Assembly (NCBI RefSeq): GCF_026212465.1 | Contig: NC_080048.1 | Location: 32,743,254-32,807,253 of the forward strand | DNA from: Amaranthus tricolor | Lineage: Eukaryota; Streptophyta; Magnoliopsida; Caryophyllales; Amaranthaceae | DNA length: 64,000 nt | Direction: 5' to 3' | In this document: positions 37,070 through 51,757 of the stretch, one piece after another | Position numbering within the stretch: the stretch's first letter is position 1 | Layout of the letters: the number at the start of each line of letters is the position of its first letter | The notes under the pieces: generated by a model | What the model was told of the DNA's origin: nothing | The model's database searches: none | The model's input: the letters and a program-made list of their open reading frames with translations, nothing else | Made by a program: the position numbers and the translations under genes

Positions 37070-37894
37070 ACATATGACAATCAAGAACCATGCTTATGTA
37101 CACCACCGAGAACTCCGAGAAGCGGATCTTCAATCCGAACAAAATATCAAGAAGATTTTGTTTGAACTTGATATTAATTCTAGGCGAGATGCTCTTTCCT
37201 AAAACATCATTTCCTCCCTACTACGGTGCTTGGAAATAAACCGAAAATATGTTCTAAGATACAAAGAGTTACACTAAATTCCTAGCACACAGAATCTAGA
37301 ACGATGTAAAGAAAACTAAGATGGAAGAAGATATGAAAATTACAATCGAGGATTACAAGTTATCTATGTAAAGTGCTCGAGAAGAAAAGAAATCAGAAAT
37401 TGCACATATAAAATAACCACACAAGCCTTCTATATCTATAGAATAGCTTACACCTTTTCACGAAGCAACATGTTACTCCATGAAACACAAGATTGGTTCA
37501 CGAACTAATGTCGTCTTTCAATCAAACTATCCCAATATATCTGGTTAATATAACCATATTTAACCGTTGGTAGTTACATTAAAACTAACGAAACGGATAA
37601 ACTAACTTTGCAAAGAAGAATCCGTAAGATAGTAGGAAACTCGCGGGCCGCGACCTGTTGTTCCACAAAACAGTAGTTTTTCTTTCCTTTCTCGCGAGCC
37701 GCGAGTTGTTTCACAATCCGTGAACACTAGTTTTTGCTAAAAACATAAACTTGGCCTTGGGATATTCTCAAATTAATTTATTGAAATTAATTTATTTAAT
37801 TTAATTTAATTTCTGATGACCATACGCTCTAAATGACAACAACTTAAACATATACACTTTTATACTTAAACCTTTTATACTCTAAATATCCAAC
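37070..37894 (-). mobile_element. probable solo LTR
   Basis: On the minus strand the segment starts TGTTGGATATTTAGAG, which matches the start of the LTR-like segment ending at 44772. It contains a U3/R-like area with TATAGATATAGAAGG and long untranslated-looking sequence without coding potential. The 3' limit and target duplication are unclear, so the class is tentative. Confidence 0.4.

Positions 37895-40242
<2,348 letters not shown>

Positions 40243-40324
<82 letters not shown>
40243..40324. repeat. (TA)n microsatellite
   Basis: About 80 bp of uninterrupted TA dinucleotides. Confidence 0.97.
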
Positions 40325-40327
<3 letters not shown>

Positions 40328-41661
40328 GATCAAATAAGAAGAATTTTAAAATAAGAAGGATGAAAAGGATTTTTGTTTTGTCACTATATATACAAAAAAA
40401 TACTATGTTATAAATTAAAAACATTCTTCAAATTTATGTTATAGTATCTTTTGAGTGTAACGTAGTGACTTTTATAATTGTGTGTTTTTGACTCAATTGT
40501 ATTTTAGTGAAATCAAAGGTACAGAGTGCTTCTTATAGTGGGACATAAAGAGTTATATCTAAATAGCCCAAAATGTTTTAGAATGCAAAATAAAAATTGA
40601 ATTCAATAAGGCAGAAATTGGTAGCGAGGTGCGATAAAAAAGTGTCGCAAAGTCCGACAAGTTTATGTCTATAACGATTATTTCGTTGAAACAAAGCTCG
40701 GTTTGTGTAACGTCAATGAAACTGTGTTCATGATAGAACTGATAAATATCAATTATATTGAAGGGGTTGTAAGATGCATAACTTGCAACATCATTCCACA
40801 ACTGGGGGTACGGTTGCTTGACAATTCAGAAAAAAGTTAGAACATTATTCATTTATGAAATTAAGAAACTCTTGGTATATTTCTCTCATACTTATAAAAA
40901 ACTTTATAAACTCTTCATAAAAATTATGATTTAATAATCTTCCTTAAACACATTTATTTAGTGCAGTCACTTTATATTTGTTTTGTAAATTTTTAAATCT
41001 CAAATTTAAAAACCTTTGTGAGAATAATATCACAAAAGAAAAGTTTGTATATCGCATTTAATCTATCATCAAATTTTTAGGTGACTCTAAGTGTCACAAT
41101 TAAATCTTCAATGTGTTGTACATGTGTTTATCAAAAGTAAAATGTCAATTATTGCCATACACAAATGATTCTTCACAATAACATTTTAATCATAGTGTAA
41201 TTTGCATTGTATTAGATTACTAAAACTTCCAATTTCATGATAAGTTCATGGAATTGTTGGATTTTTTCTACCAATTGTAATCCACTTCTATGCCATGGTG
41301 ATGATCTTCAGGGTTTATGACTACTCTTCTTTCTAAAGGACACTTACCTGGCTAATGCTAAGATCCAACTCTATCCAACATTTTTTGGTTCACTCAAACA
41401 TTTTCCATTTGTAATAGTTGTTTATATTGAGGATATGTCTATGTGTGAAATCTAAAATTACTGACACGGGCCTTTTTCATATAAAACAGAAATCTTTAGT
41501 TATAATAAAAGCAGAAATGAAGTGAATACATTTTCCATTTATTTTACTATTATATTAAGAAATTGTCTATATGTAAAATCTGAATTATTGTTACATGCCT
41601 TTTTCATATAAAAAAGGAATCTTTTGTTATATTAAAAGCAGAAGTGGTATGGATAAGTTAA
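40325..41661. other. intergenic, no gene seen
   Basis: AT-rich; a ~115-bp segment ending near 41640 is an imperfect repeat of about 41400-41520 (shared TGTCTATATGTGAAATCT and TTTTTCATATAAAA segments). Confidence 0.4.
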
Positions 41662-41675
41662 AATTCGACAGTCGA

Positions 41676-42584
41676 ATTCATCGTTGTCATCATCATCATA
41701 CCCAGTGTATACCGCTCAAAGACAACTATGGTCAGAGTTTGGGGAGGAAAGAGAGACGACAACTCATACCCATATAGGAGCGTGCAGTCAAAGAGTCCCT
41801 CGACTCAAGAAGGGTCTTCAAAGAGAGAGGAACCTACAACTATACGAAAGCCTGCAACTTACACCCACATTAACCATGAACAGTAATCAACTAACTAAAT
41901 ATATACAGCAAATAGGATACGTACAAATAACTAAAAATACGATAATGGTAGGAGAGGAGGTAAAGAACGATAAGTAGAGGCAAAGAACAATAACAAACGG
42001 AGGTTAAGAGGGACGCGTTTAGTCTAAGACGTGGATAAGGCGCCGCCAACTGGCCCTATCCCTGGTCAGGTCCATAGAGAGGTGAAGTTCGTGCAGGTCA
42101 CTTATAATTTGCTCCTCCCACGTTCTCCTAGGTTTTCCTCGGTTTTTCTTGCCCTCCACTATGATGCATTCGATCCTTCTTACTGGGGCGTCATGAGTCT
42201 TTCTCTGCATATGCCCAAACCATCTCAACTTGTTCTCCCGCATCTTTGCAGAGAGAGGTGCAATCCCTAACTTCTCCCTGAACACCTGGTTTCTTATTCT
42301 ATCCTTCATAGTTTTACCACACATCCATCTCAGCATACTTATTTCTGTTACTTTCATACTCTGTTCGAAAATCTTCTTTACGGGCCAATATTCTGTCCCG
42401 TACAACAAAGCCGGCCTAATTGCAACGCGATAAAATTACCCTTTAGTCTACTACGAAATTTTTTATCACGAAGCACCCCGGTTGCTGCTCGCCACTTAAG
42501 CCATCCCGCCTGTACACGATTAGAAACGTCTTCGTACAGTTTATGCGCAATCCCTTGTCCTCCAAGACTTCCCTCCACTCTTCC
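41676..42584 (-). mobile_element. 5'-truncated RTE-type LINE with target duplication
   Basis: Flanked by a perfect 14-bp duplication AATTCGACAGTCGA (41662-41675 and 42585-42598). The minus strand encodes the C-terminal part of an RTE-clade protein: ELEEWREVLEDKGLRI, then, after an internal deletion, EDVSNRVQAGWLKWRAA, a one-base shift near 42415, and an open stretch 42408-42019 with LLYGTEYWPVKK, LRWMCGKTMKDRIRN, MRENKLRWFGHMQRK and ending RDRASWRRLIHVLD. The 3' part (about 42018-41676) is untranslated and ends in the ATGATGATGAC-type short repeat usual for RTE elements. It inserted by target-primed reverse transcription and is inactive. Confidence 0.9.
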
Positions 42585-42598
42585 AATTCGACAGTCGA

Positions 42599-44200
42599 TT
42601 TACCTTATAAAAATATAGTATTAATGAAATTATATGAAAATGGTTTTATGAAATTCAACCAATTATTTTGATAGTGGGATAACATTCACGATATTAAAGA
42701 ATTTCTCGCAGTCAATCATCCACTTTGATATCTAAATGAATAAAAAATAGTAATATTGTTCCTCCATTGATCATGAATTTAAATTTTTGAAAAGTACTAT
42801 CATGATCATCTATTAAGAAAACTTCCAATTTTCTCAAATGGCGATTTGAAGATGTATTGATTTTAACAAGGTAGTGTAGAGTATTCATATGGACCTTTCA
42901 ATTCATAAATGTGGATTTTAGATCTATAGAGATATTTTCAAAAATACAGAGAAAAAAGGAAATGAGTTGGACAAAAAGAGAAGCAACATGGGAATTGACT
43001 TGGACAAAAAGCAACAAAATGAATTGGACAAAAAGAATTGATAATTAGACATTTTTTTCGTCGACAACAACAGACTAATTAATATCGAACACTTGTTGAG
43101 ATTGACTCTTCTACTTAAAGACGAAATGTTTGGAACGTTCCTAGAAATTTTTGCTTCCATTGAACCATTTGTATCTATTTGCTTCAAGATCTTAGTTCAT
43201 GAATATCTCGATTCAGGAAATAAATTTAAGAGTATCAACCTCTTCTCTCGACTCTTTCATATTCAATAATAAAATTAGTTGATCGTATATTTTCTTGTAA
43301 TTCTATGATTCAAAGTAATATTTTTGCTTGCTTTTTATTTTTCAAATAATTAAAGTTGGAGATGAAAAACCCAATTTTCCCGATCTTTTAATAAAAGTAT
43401 TCACTCTCTCCCTAAAACAAATAGAAAAACCAAAAGATTTCTTTTTTGATCTATCCCTAGAGTTGAGTATCTCAATTTTTTGACTTGTTTTTGAACAAAT
43501 TCGCAGGAAATACATTATTATTCTTTAAATTATTAACTGTACAATATAATATACTAAATTGTCGTAGGTTTGAAGCATCATGCACTTTTTAAATTCATTA
43601 ATCTAATAAAATTGCAACTTTTAAAAATGTATTTAATGTATTGTTAATATTAGTTTTTGGTTAACAAGAGCAATTTTTAATATTACAAAAAGTCAATAAT
43701 AACATTATTATATAAGTGTTAGGAAAATTTTTTCATAACAATGTGACACCTAAGTGTTTCGGGTGTCGACGATGCAAGCGGTAATTTTTTTTTATTTGTT
43801 ATTGATTAATAATAAAAACACATTTATCTTTTTCTCTACTCATGAACTGATGGAAAAACTTAAATTAAAAAATATAGGGTGTAAATTTTTTAACCTTTAA
43901 ACTTGGGTCGTAAAAGGTATTACATGCAGAAAATAAACTACAAATACAAGATAATGCTTGTAGTCTCTCCTTTGTGTATGGCAATGGACTCCTTGCTTTG
44001 AATGAATCATGAATTGAAAAACACCGTAGAGAAGATATGTTTGCAAAGGTAACGTTACTCGGAAATCTTGATATAGATTGAAAGCGACTACAAACTTTCC
44101 TATTATGATATTTCCCCCCACAAAGGTAATTGGGTAATGAGAATGGAAGTTTACAATGAGATACAATCAATCACTCTAACCGGTTTCCGATTAGTACAAA
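42599..44200. other. intergenic, no gene seen
   Basis: AT-rich with only short spurious open frames. Confidence 0.4.
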
Positions 44201-44229
44201 CCGGTTGAACTAAATGATTATGTGTTTAT

Positions 44230-44772
44230 GTATAGAATAAAATCAGAAAACAATAAAAGAGTTTATAACTCTCTTTTATATTTCAAGAGAATGAGAGAAA
44301 GATGAATCAGAAATTACGTTCAATTATGATAAAAAAATGTAAATGATCTCATACACCCACTAGTGTAATGTGGTATGACTTCATCTAAATCAATTTACTA
44401 ACTATATTTGATGGTTATCAGATTATAATTAAGTAAAACATTAATTCATAACAACACAACACTCCATGATTGATGTTTTGATCCACGAACAGATTCACTG
44501 TTCTGAGGTGCTCGAACGTGCATGAGCCAAATCACTTTCCAGAAAGTATCTGACGCGAAAATTCCTATGTGTTCGAACGAGCAAGTGCCTAGTCCATCAA
44601 ACAGAAGCTTTTGAACCAAACTGTCAAAGCCCTGACAAAGTGCTCGAACGAGCAAGACCTTGCTTAAATGACAACATGGTCGAGCAATGTGATTTTGTCC
44701 CATTGTTAGTTTATTGCTTAGTCTATGCTTTAAGCTTTTGGAAATCGTCCTACACGCTCTAAATATTCAACA
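44230..44772 (-). mobile_element. LTR-like fragment sharing its end with 37070-37894
   Basis: On the minus strand it starts TGTTGAATATTTAGAGCG, nearly identical to the start of the probable solo LTR ending at 37894. It contains several GCTCGTTCGAGCAC / CTCGTTCGAACAC palindromic repeats, and further in a segment AATTTCTGATT(C/T) also present in the other copy. The 85-codon frame at 44446-44703 is not considered a gene. The 3' limit is uncertain. Confidence 0.4.
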
Positions 44773-45345
44773 AAAGGAGTAATCAAATGTTTATCATTGT
44801 AAAATTCACTTTTTTCACCTAGGTCCCTCTGTAGTGCTTGGTTTGATGCAAAGAAAAAGTTGGTGTTTTTTAAGAAAAAGTGGATAATGATAATACAAGA
44901 ATAGAAATAATGAATTGAGTAGATGAAACTAAAAAAAAGTTAAAATGTATTGATGAGATTAAAAAGAAGTGATAGACCATCATTCAAAAATAAAAATAAT
45001 ACAAATTAAATTAAACTGACCAAAGTAATAAAGGATGGAAATTGATTGAAACGGATAGAGTATGACTGATAGAGATGAGATTGTTAGATATGAAATTTGG
45101 ACAACCTTGTTAAAAGAAGAGGGAGCATATGATTTAATAATCATATCAAAATAATTGATTAACTTAAATAAATAATGAATAGAAGTAAATAACATGCAAA
45201 TAAAGACAGAAAATGAAGAGACAGAAACAATAGTACATAAGAAAAGTGGCGCCGCTAATAGTTCCTTCACACCTCCCAAACTAAAGCTTTGTGTTTGACA
45301 TTTTCCTTTCAACTTGAGCATCTACTCAAGCCTTGATATCACACC

Positions 45346-45347
45346 TT

Positions 45348-45394
<47 letters not shown>
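45346..45394. repeat. (ATA)n microsatellite
   Basis: About 16 ATA/TAA units. Confidence 0.95.
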
Positions 45395-46105
45395 GTTTTG
45401 AATATTTGTTATTTCTTTCTAAATTACAATTTTGGCAAATGATTTTTTTAGATTTTGTTTTTGTTTTTTGTTTTTTTTTGCTCAAATAGCAAATTAGTGT
45501 TGACAAATAATTTTAGTTGATTGAAAAAACTCACTTCTAAGTTAACATAAAAAAAACAATTTTTGGTTTTTTTTTTTTTTCTTTTTGGCTTTTGGGCTAT
45601 TTTCTTTTTAATAAACATTCAACATTCAACAACTGATTTTTATCTAACATAATTAACATGTGCTTAACAATTAACAACTAGTAAATTAGTCAATATTTTC
45701 AGTTGATCAAATCATCCAACAAACTTTATTTATTAACATTTTTTTACTCCTTCATTTTGCAATATAAAACTGATTTTCGTTAATGTTATCATGAATTATG
45801 CATACTGATTCAGTAATATTATTTTCAATTTTCATGAATTACAGTCATTAATTTTTCATGAAAATGAAATATTCCCTTTCTTTTGTTTTTTCCTGATAGT
45901 TCCTGCTGTAACATTTTGGGGCCAAACGTTGACAATATATAAAAAATAATAATGTTGGTTTTAAAATTATTGTCGGTTCATTTTTGCGTGTCGTTTCACT
46001 AATTTTTTTGGTAAATTATTTTAATGCTATCTAGACATTAAGAAATAATAATTATTTAAAGGGAAAACTGTTAGAAAAACAAGTAATTAAGAACTACATT
46101 TATTT

Positions 46106-46177
46106 CGCAGTCTGTGGGGATCAAACCCACGACCACGTGGTTAAAAGCCACGCGCTCTAGCACTGAGCTAAAAGGGC
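46106..46177 (-). pseudogene. decayed tRNA-Lys(UUU)
   Basis: A 72-nt tRNA-like sequence with anticodon loop CTTTTAA (anticodon TTT) on a good five-pair stem, an intact T stem (GTGGG/CCCAC) and discriminator G. The acceptor stem GCCCTTT/AGACTGC has two mismatches. The D loop has GTGCTA where GTGGTA is expected (G19 lost), and the T loop reads TTTGATC instead of TTCGATC (C56 lost), so both partners of the G19-C56 tertiary pair are changed. No T-run terminator follows on the minus strand. A non-functional copy is the best reading. Confidence 0.8.
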
Positions 46178-46405
46178 AACTTACTAGAAATAGATTCTCA
46201 AAATATATTGATACTAATTAACTTAAAAAAATATTATTCCCTTCATTCTCTATTTTTCTTTCGATTAGAAATAATAGAAACAGATTTGATTAATGTTTTT
46301 GACATATATTTAGAAAATAAAATATAACTATGTGAAATTTCATTACATTTATTTTAATGTATACTTTTTATTATGTATTTTTGATATTTTTTTAAAAAAG
46401 ATAAA

Positions 46406-46611
46406 GGACAATTCCAATATTCCGTACAAGGCAGGGTCTAAGTGGGTTTTTTTTTTCTTGAAAGAGGCCGACAAACCATACTTAATACCCTCAAGGAGGG
46501 AGTAAGGAGGGATATGCACAGCTAAGAAATCCCCTAACTGACCTGCGCCTGATAGGGGTTGAGCTCCGAACCTTCTGCTCTACATGCAGATGCTATATCC
46601 ACTGAACCACA
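46406..46611 (-). mobile_element. tRNA-derived SINE, family B, copy 2
   Basis: On the minus strand box A is TGGTTCAGTGG directly at the 5' end. Box B (GGTTCGGAGCTC) is slightly decayed, then the body and the 3' segment GCCTTGTACGGAATATTGG. The flanks AAAAAGTATCAAAA (5' side) and AAAAAATATCAAAA (after the 3' tail) form a probable 14-bp target duplication with one mismatch. Confidence 0.75.
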
Positions 46612-46714
46612 AACACTTTTGATACTTTTTATATAATTTTTTATTATATGTATTTAGAGATATTAAGGTTTAAAATTTTACATTAAAAACCGTAAAACCA
46701 AAAAAGAACGGACG

Positions 46715-47470
46715 GGTATTAAATTTCAAGAGCTCTCATCAAATTAGAATCAACATATGTACAGACAAAACATACTTATAATTAATTTGACCCAAATCAT
46801 ATTAAAATGACCCATTTGGGCATATACCATATTGAGTATTCTACATTTCTACTCATAAGATCCTATTACAACAATTTTTTTTAACACAAATTTTTGTGAG
46901 AGATCACAAAAAATGATATTTTTGAGAGATTATTTTTAATTTGATCAATTAATATTATTTTTTTAATTAAATTAAATTTTAATGGGTTGGGTCTGATAGA
47001 CATCTTTTAAAAAGACAGTCTCTCAAAAGAGCGACTATTTTTTTAATTAGAGGCTAGGTGAAATTCAAACGTACAATTTAAATTTTTTTAATTAGAGGCT
47101 AGGTGAGAAAAACAAAAAAGGAGGAAGGGAATATTAAATTTCATGAGCTCTAATCAAATTAATATCACAAAACATACTAATAATTAATTTGAACCAAATC
47201 ATACTAAAATGACCCATTTGGGCATAGACTATATTGAGTATTCTACTCATATAAGATCCTATTGCAACAATTTTTTTTAACATAAATTCTTATAAAAAAT
47301 GGTCTCTTTGAGAGACTATTTTTAATTTAGTTAGTCATTATCATCTTTTAGTTTAATTAAGTTTTGATGGGTTGGATTTAAAAGACGTCTTTCAAAACGA
47401 CGATCTCTCGAAAGAGCGACTGATTTTTTAATTAAAGGCTAAGTGAGATTCAAACGTACAATTTAAATTG
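46715..47470. repeat. two imperfect tandem copies of a ~385-bp segment
   Basis: Copies at about 46715-47085 and 47128-47470. Both contain, in order, GAGCTCT(C/A)ATCAAATTA, AATGACCCATTTGGGCATA, TATTGAGTATTCTAC, a MITE-like palindromic part with GAGAGAC/GTCTCTC motifs, and AGATTCAAACGTACAATTT or its variant. The MITE-like part was therefore present before the duplication. Confidence 0.8.
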
Positions 47471-49700
47471 AAAAGGTAATACTTATTTTTTAACTAGACA
47501 AATAAATAAATAATAGCAATAATGTTTACAAATAGTTTTCAAATTATAATCATATTTCTATGAGTCACAACAGCCGACATACAAAAACTTGCATGAATAT
47601 GTATTCTACATTTTAGAAAATTAATACTATTCAAGTGGGGGGGTTTGATTTTCATTTTTAGTATTAGATGTTGGTAATGAAAATGTGTTTTAATTTTTAT
47701 AAAATTTTAGATTGTACGACTTTTTTAAATTTTCTGACATATTTAAATCATTTAAGAAATTGAAATTTAAAGAAATAAATTTTGTATTATAATTATATTT
47801 CAATTCACTCTGAATAGTTGTATACATTACATACATTGTATGATTTGTATCGTATTTTTCATTATTTAGTTTTGGAGAAATTTTTTTTGTTAAAGGTGTG
47901 ATACGTAAGTAATATTAAATAGTAATAAAGTCAGCAATATTTTGTTTTTGTAATGGTTATAGATAGATAGATAAATATAATGTCATTTTCATAGTAGTAT
48001 AACTCTCATCCTCAAACATGTCTTTTTCTTTATGATTTTCTATCATCATTTGATGAATTAATGCTACATTTTCGAGTGGTAAAAGAAGCTTAATCTATTT
48101 ATTAGTTATTCTATCTAAATTACATTAAATTTCCATCACTATTGTCATAATTTAGTATTAATAATCAAACGTATTGTAGGAAGTATTTTCCTATTATGAT
48201 TATTAATAAAATCTTGCCACGTGGCTTCCTTACAAATCAATTTTAAAAAAATTTAAAACTTTCCTAAGAAGTGAAAATAATTATGTTATTAATTATTATT
48301 TTAAACACATTTTGCTTAAAAGTCTAAAACTACCTTAGGAAGCTAAAAAACAAAATTAACACCAACAGTAATACGTTAACAATCACTAAATTTTTATTAT
48401 ACCGTACCATTTATTGATCTCTCGCATTAATTATTCATTGCGTTGTCAAGTTAGAAAATGTTTTCTAAATCTTTTAGTAAGAAAAGAAAAGTATTTTGGC
48501 AAAGACATAAATTGGATAAAAAATTAAATTTATTGATAAAAATAAATAAGAGAAGAAGGGAAATTCTTTAAACTAAAAGTTTTTCATATGGTGTGTTGTA
48601 TATATACAGCAAAAAAAAACTTTTATTTAGTTTGTATCTAAAAATACTTTTGTGTTTTTGAATAAGATAAATATATAGAGAAGTTAGTGTATTTTGGTGA
48701 CAAACAGGTAAATAATCTTTTTCATTAATTTTATAGTTGGATTTTTTTTCTTTTGGTCTCTAGACTGGTATAAAAGATAAAAAAAAAATGTTTAGTAAAC
48801 GAGTTTAAGCTAAAACCGAATAATTATCAAGGATGATTGGCAAATTGTTGTTACCTTTTTAATAGGTTTTATTTTCACAATAAGAAACGTTATCTTATTT
48901 TTCATCAATTTATATTTAAAGGGTTTAATTTTTTTTTTTACACGGAAAAAGGTTTAGAAGGTCAATTAACTACTTGTGCTTTAATAAAGATGTTGAGGAC
49001 ACTTAAAAAAAAAAAAAAAAAAAGTTGAGGATGGAAGAGTGGAGGAAGTTTAAGTGAAAATGAAGCACTTTTGCACCTAATTTTTCATTTTAAATTTCTT
49101 GTTAAAACAAAAAAAAAAGAAAGAAAATATTATTTTTCTAGATAATGGTTATATGTATGTTAAACAAAAATAATTCCTAATTTCCCTCGGATTTACATCA
49201 TTTTTTTTGGATCCATTCCATGTACTTTGCACAAATTTTATTCTTGGTCATTATCCATACTTTTTTTTATTTTCATTAACACATTCAATATTTCAACTTA
49301 CCTTTTAATCTCTCTAAGCACTTCTCCACTTCCTCACTACCTTTTTGTCATTTTTTTTCTCCTTTGATTTAATATGTAAAAATAGTAACAATAATTATAC
49401 TTTTTGCAATATAATGTTTGAGATTTAAGTAGCAAATAAATACTAGCAAATCTAATTAATTCACTAGTATAGCTTGATTCTCAAGCAAATGCACAAATTA
49501 ACTAATTATATAATATTTAATATTGTTATAAATTTAATATAATATTTAAATTTATTATTCTAACATTTACTTTCTATGTTCTTTTTGGATCTTCTCAAAT
49601 GATCATAAAATTTTATCACCAATGGTTATCACTCACCTTTCTATTTGCAAGAACCTATTTATTTACAGGATAAATTGAGTGCACGCATTTTTTCTTTTCC
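47471..49700. other. intergenic, no gene seen
   Basis: Very AT-rich, with a poly(A) run at about 49004-49023. No recognised element. Confidence 0.4.
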
Positions 49701-49772
49701 TCTCCTTAGAGGGGCACGGGTCTAATATATCCGCTACCCTCCTCTCCCCTCTGACTCTGACTCTGACTTTGG

Positions 49773-51130
49773 TTAGGGATGGGTGTAACACCACACCTAA
49801 TATCTACCTGATTAAGCTAAGATGTGAACTTAAAATCAAATATAAATAAATTCAAAGGTACCTACAGCCCGATAAAAGAATCTCAAATGCTAAATCTTAT
49901 TTCTTGTCTTAAAACCCAATAATTGGTCAACTATTAATAAAATTCAATACTAAACTAAAGCTACTACGAGTTCGTAAAACAAATACTATGATGTATTACG
50001 TCACTCCACGATATCCCCACTTATCAATCGTCAACTCCCGCAATTTACCTGCAATCTAAAAATTAAAACGAAAAGGTGTCAACCACGGAAGGTTGAGTGA
50101 GTAGATACACCTCACACAAGACATTTTTCAGCTTTGATTAAAATATGCTTTTACAAACAGGGAGAAGAGAATAACACACAATATTAAAACAAAACTCCTA
50201 GACCTTCGTGCGCACTAAGCATCTAGTTGAGAGAATACTCCATAGCTCTAGAGCTATGTCTCTCTCGAGTAAAGCTAGCCAATTTCTTAATGGCAACTCG
50301 CCTCAAAATATAGCAGAGACCCAAATGTCTCCTGCTCACAATATCATATCAAAGAGGATAGACCCATTGTCTTTTAAGTATCACTCCACATAACAAATCA
50401 ACAATATTCAATATGCAAATTTTAGTGTCAAAAATTCAAGTATTAATTATATTGCACATAATAAAAAATTAGACTGGCCAAGTATTAATTATATTGCACA
50501 TAATAAAAAATTAGACTGGCCAGTCTATTATTAAAAGAGAGGAACTATCCACTCACCTACAGCTCAGCTGTCGGGTGCTGGTCACCAACAGTTACTAAGA
50601 TTAACAAAAGAGTTCTTCTACGAAGTCGTCTCCTGATCCATCCATAACTAAGTCGATATACATTACATCATACAAGATTTAGACTCAATTAAATTTATCC
50701 TATTGGATCTCCCCTGAACTTCAATCCTAAAATAGTCTATTCATCAAAATAGTTTATGAATTTATAATGTGACACTATCTGAAAACATATCATAACTAAA
50801 ATACTTCAAATCTAAAAAAAAAAAAAAGGTGATAATATTATTCTAATTGAAGAGAGATAAAGAAATCATTGAAATTACATTGATGACTTGGTATTTGGGC
50901 TTTACTATTATTCCTGGTACCTATTGCAATTTTAACTAAAAAGCAATACTACTTCTTATCACCAAATGGCCTAATGAAGTTTAGAAATTCAAGATACAAT
51001 TAAAATGATGCGCACTAATGAGACCATTAACAACTAAAGCAATACTTCATATGACTGAAACAACATACTTACCTTACGAAAAATCTCGTGGGGATGTGCC
51101 GACTGGAAGAAAAGTAAAACAACGGATGAC
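49773..51130. other. LTR-like, non-coding segment
   Basis: Begins TGTAACACCACACC, the form in which many plant gypsy LTRs begin, and has long non-coding sequence with CCACGGAAGGTTGAGTGAGT. No second LTR, primer site or target duplication was identified, so this could be a decayed solo LTR or unrelated DNA. Confidence 0.3.
50437..50520. repeat. exact 42-bp tandem duplication
   Basis: Two copies of a 42-bp unit starting CAAGTATTAATTATATTGCA, apparently identical, hence recent. Confidence 0.9.
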
Positions 51131-51328
51131 GGCTAGAACAATTTAGGGCATTTGGGATTCGATAAGAGAGTAGGAGTTTTTGAGAGGATTAAAAAATTAA
51201 GGTTAGGGGTATTTATATTAAGTAATTAGGGTTACGTTTAAATTTTAAATAGGATAATTATAATAAGGCCTATAGACTTTAAACCCAAAATACTACATTA
51301 TTTTTTTATGATAATTAAAAAAAAATAA

Positions 51329-51432
51329 TACTACTCAATCTAATCATTAAATCCTCTTTTACTCCAATAAATAATAATAATACTACTCAATCTAATCATT
51401 AAATCCTCTTTTACTCCAATAAATAATAATAA
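51329..51432. repeat. 52-bp tandem duplication
   Basis: Two apparently identical copies of a unit starting TACTACTCAATCTAATCATT, ending in ATAATAATA. Confidence 0.9.
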
Positions 51433-51757
51433 TTTATTATTTTTATTTTAATTTCGAAATATTACAATGGGCGTGGGTCTTGGATCCTAAGAGTACGATT
51501 TAGACCCAAACTAAGGGTTTTGATTCACCTATTTTTGAACCTAAGGGTCCAGGTCAGATCCAGGTCCATAATCTTAGGGTCTGGGTCCGATTTTAGGTCC
51601 ATGCTTTTGAGACCCAAATCTAACCCATAGACCCTTTCGCATTTATTTTTTTAAAAATTGTATAAAAATTATTATGGTTATTGATTTGTTTGATTTAGAG
51701 CTTTGTTATATCTTAAAATTGCGTGATTTAGAACTTTGTTGTATACGTTAATCGCTA

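Noticed and set aside
44446..44703. An 85-codon open frame on the minus strand
   Set aside because: It lies in an LTR-like segment with palindromic repeats; no family resemblance.
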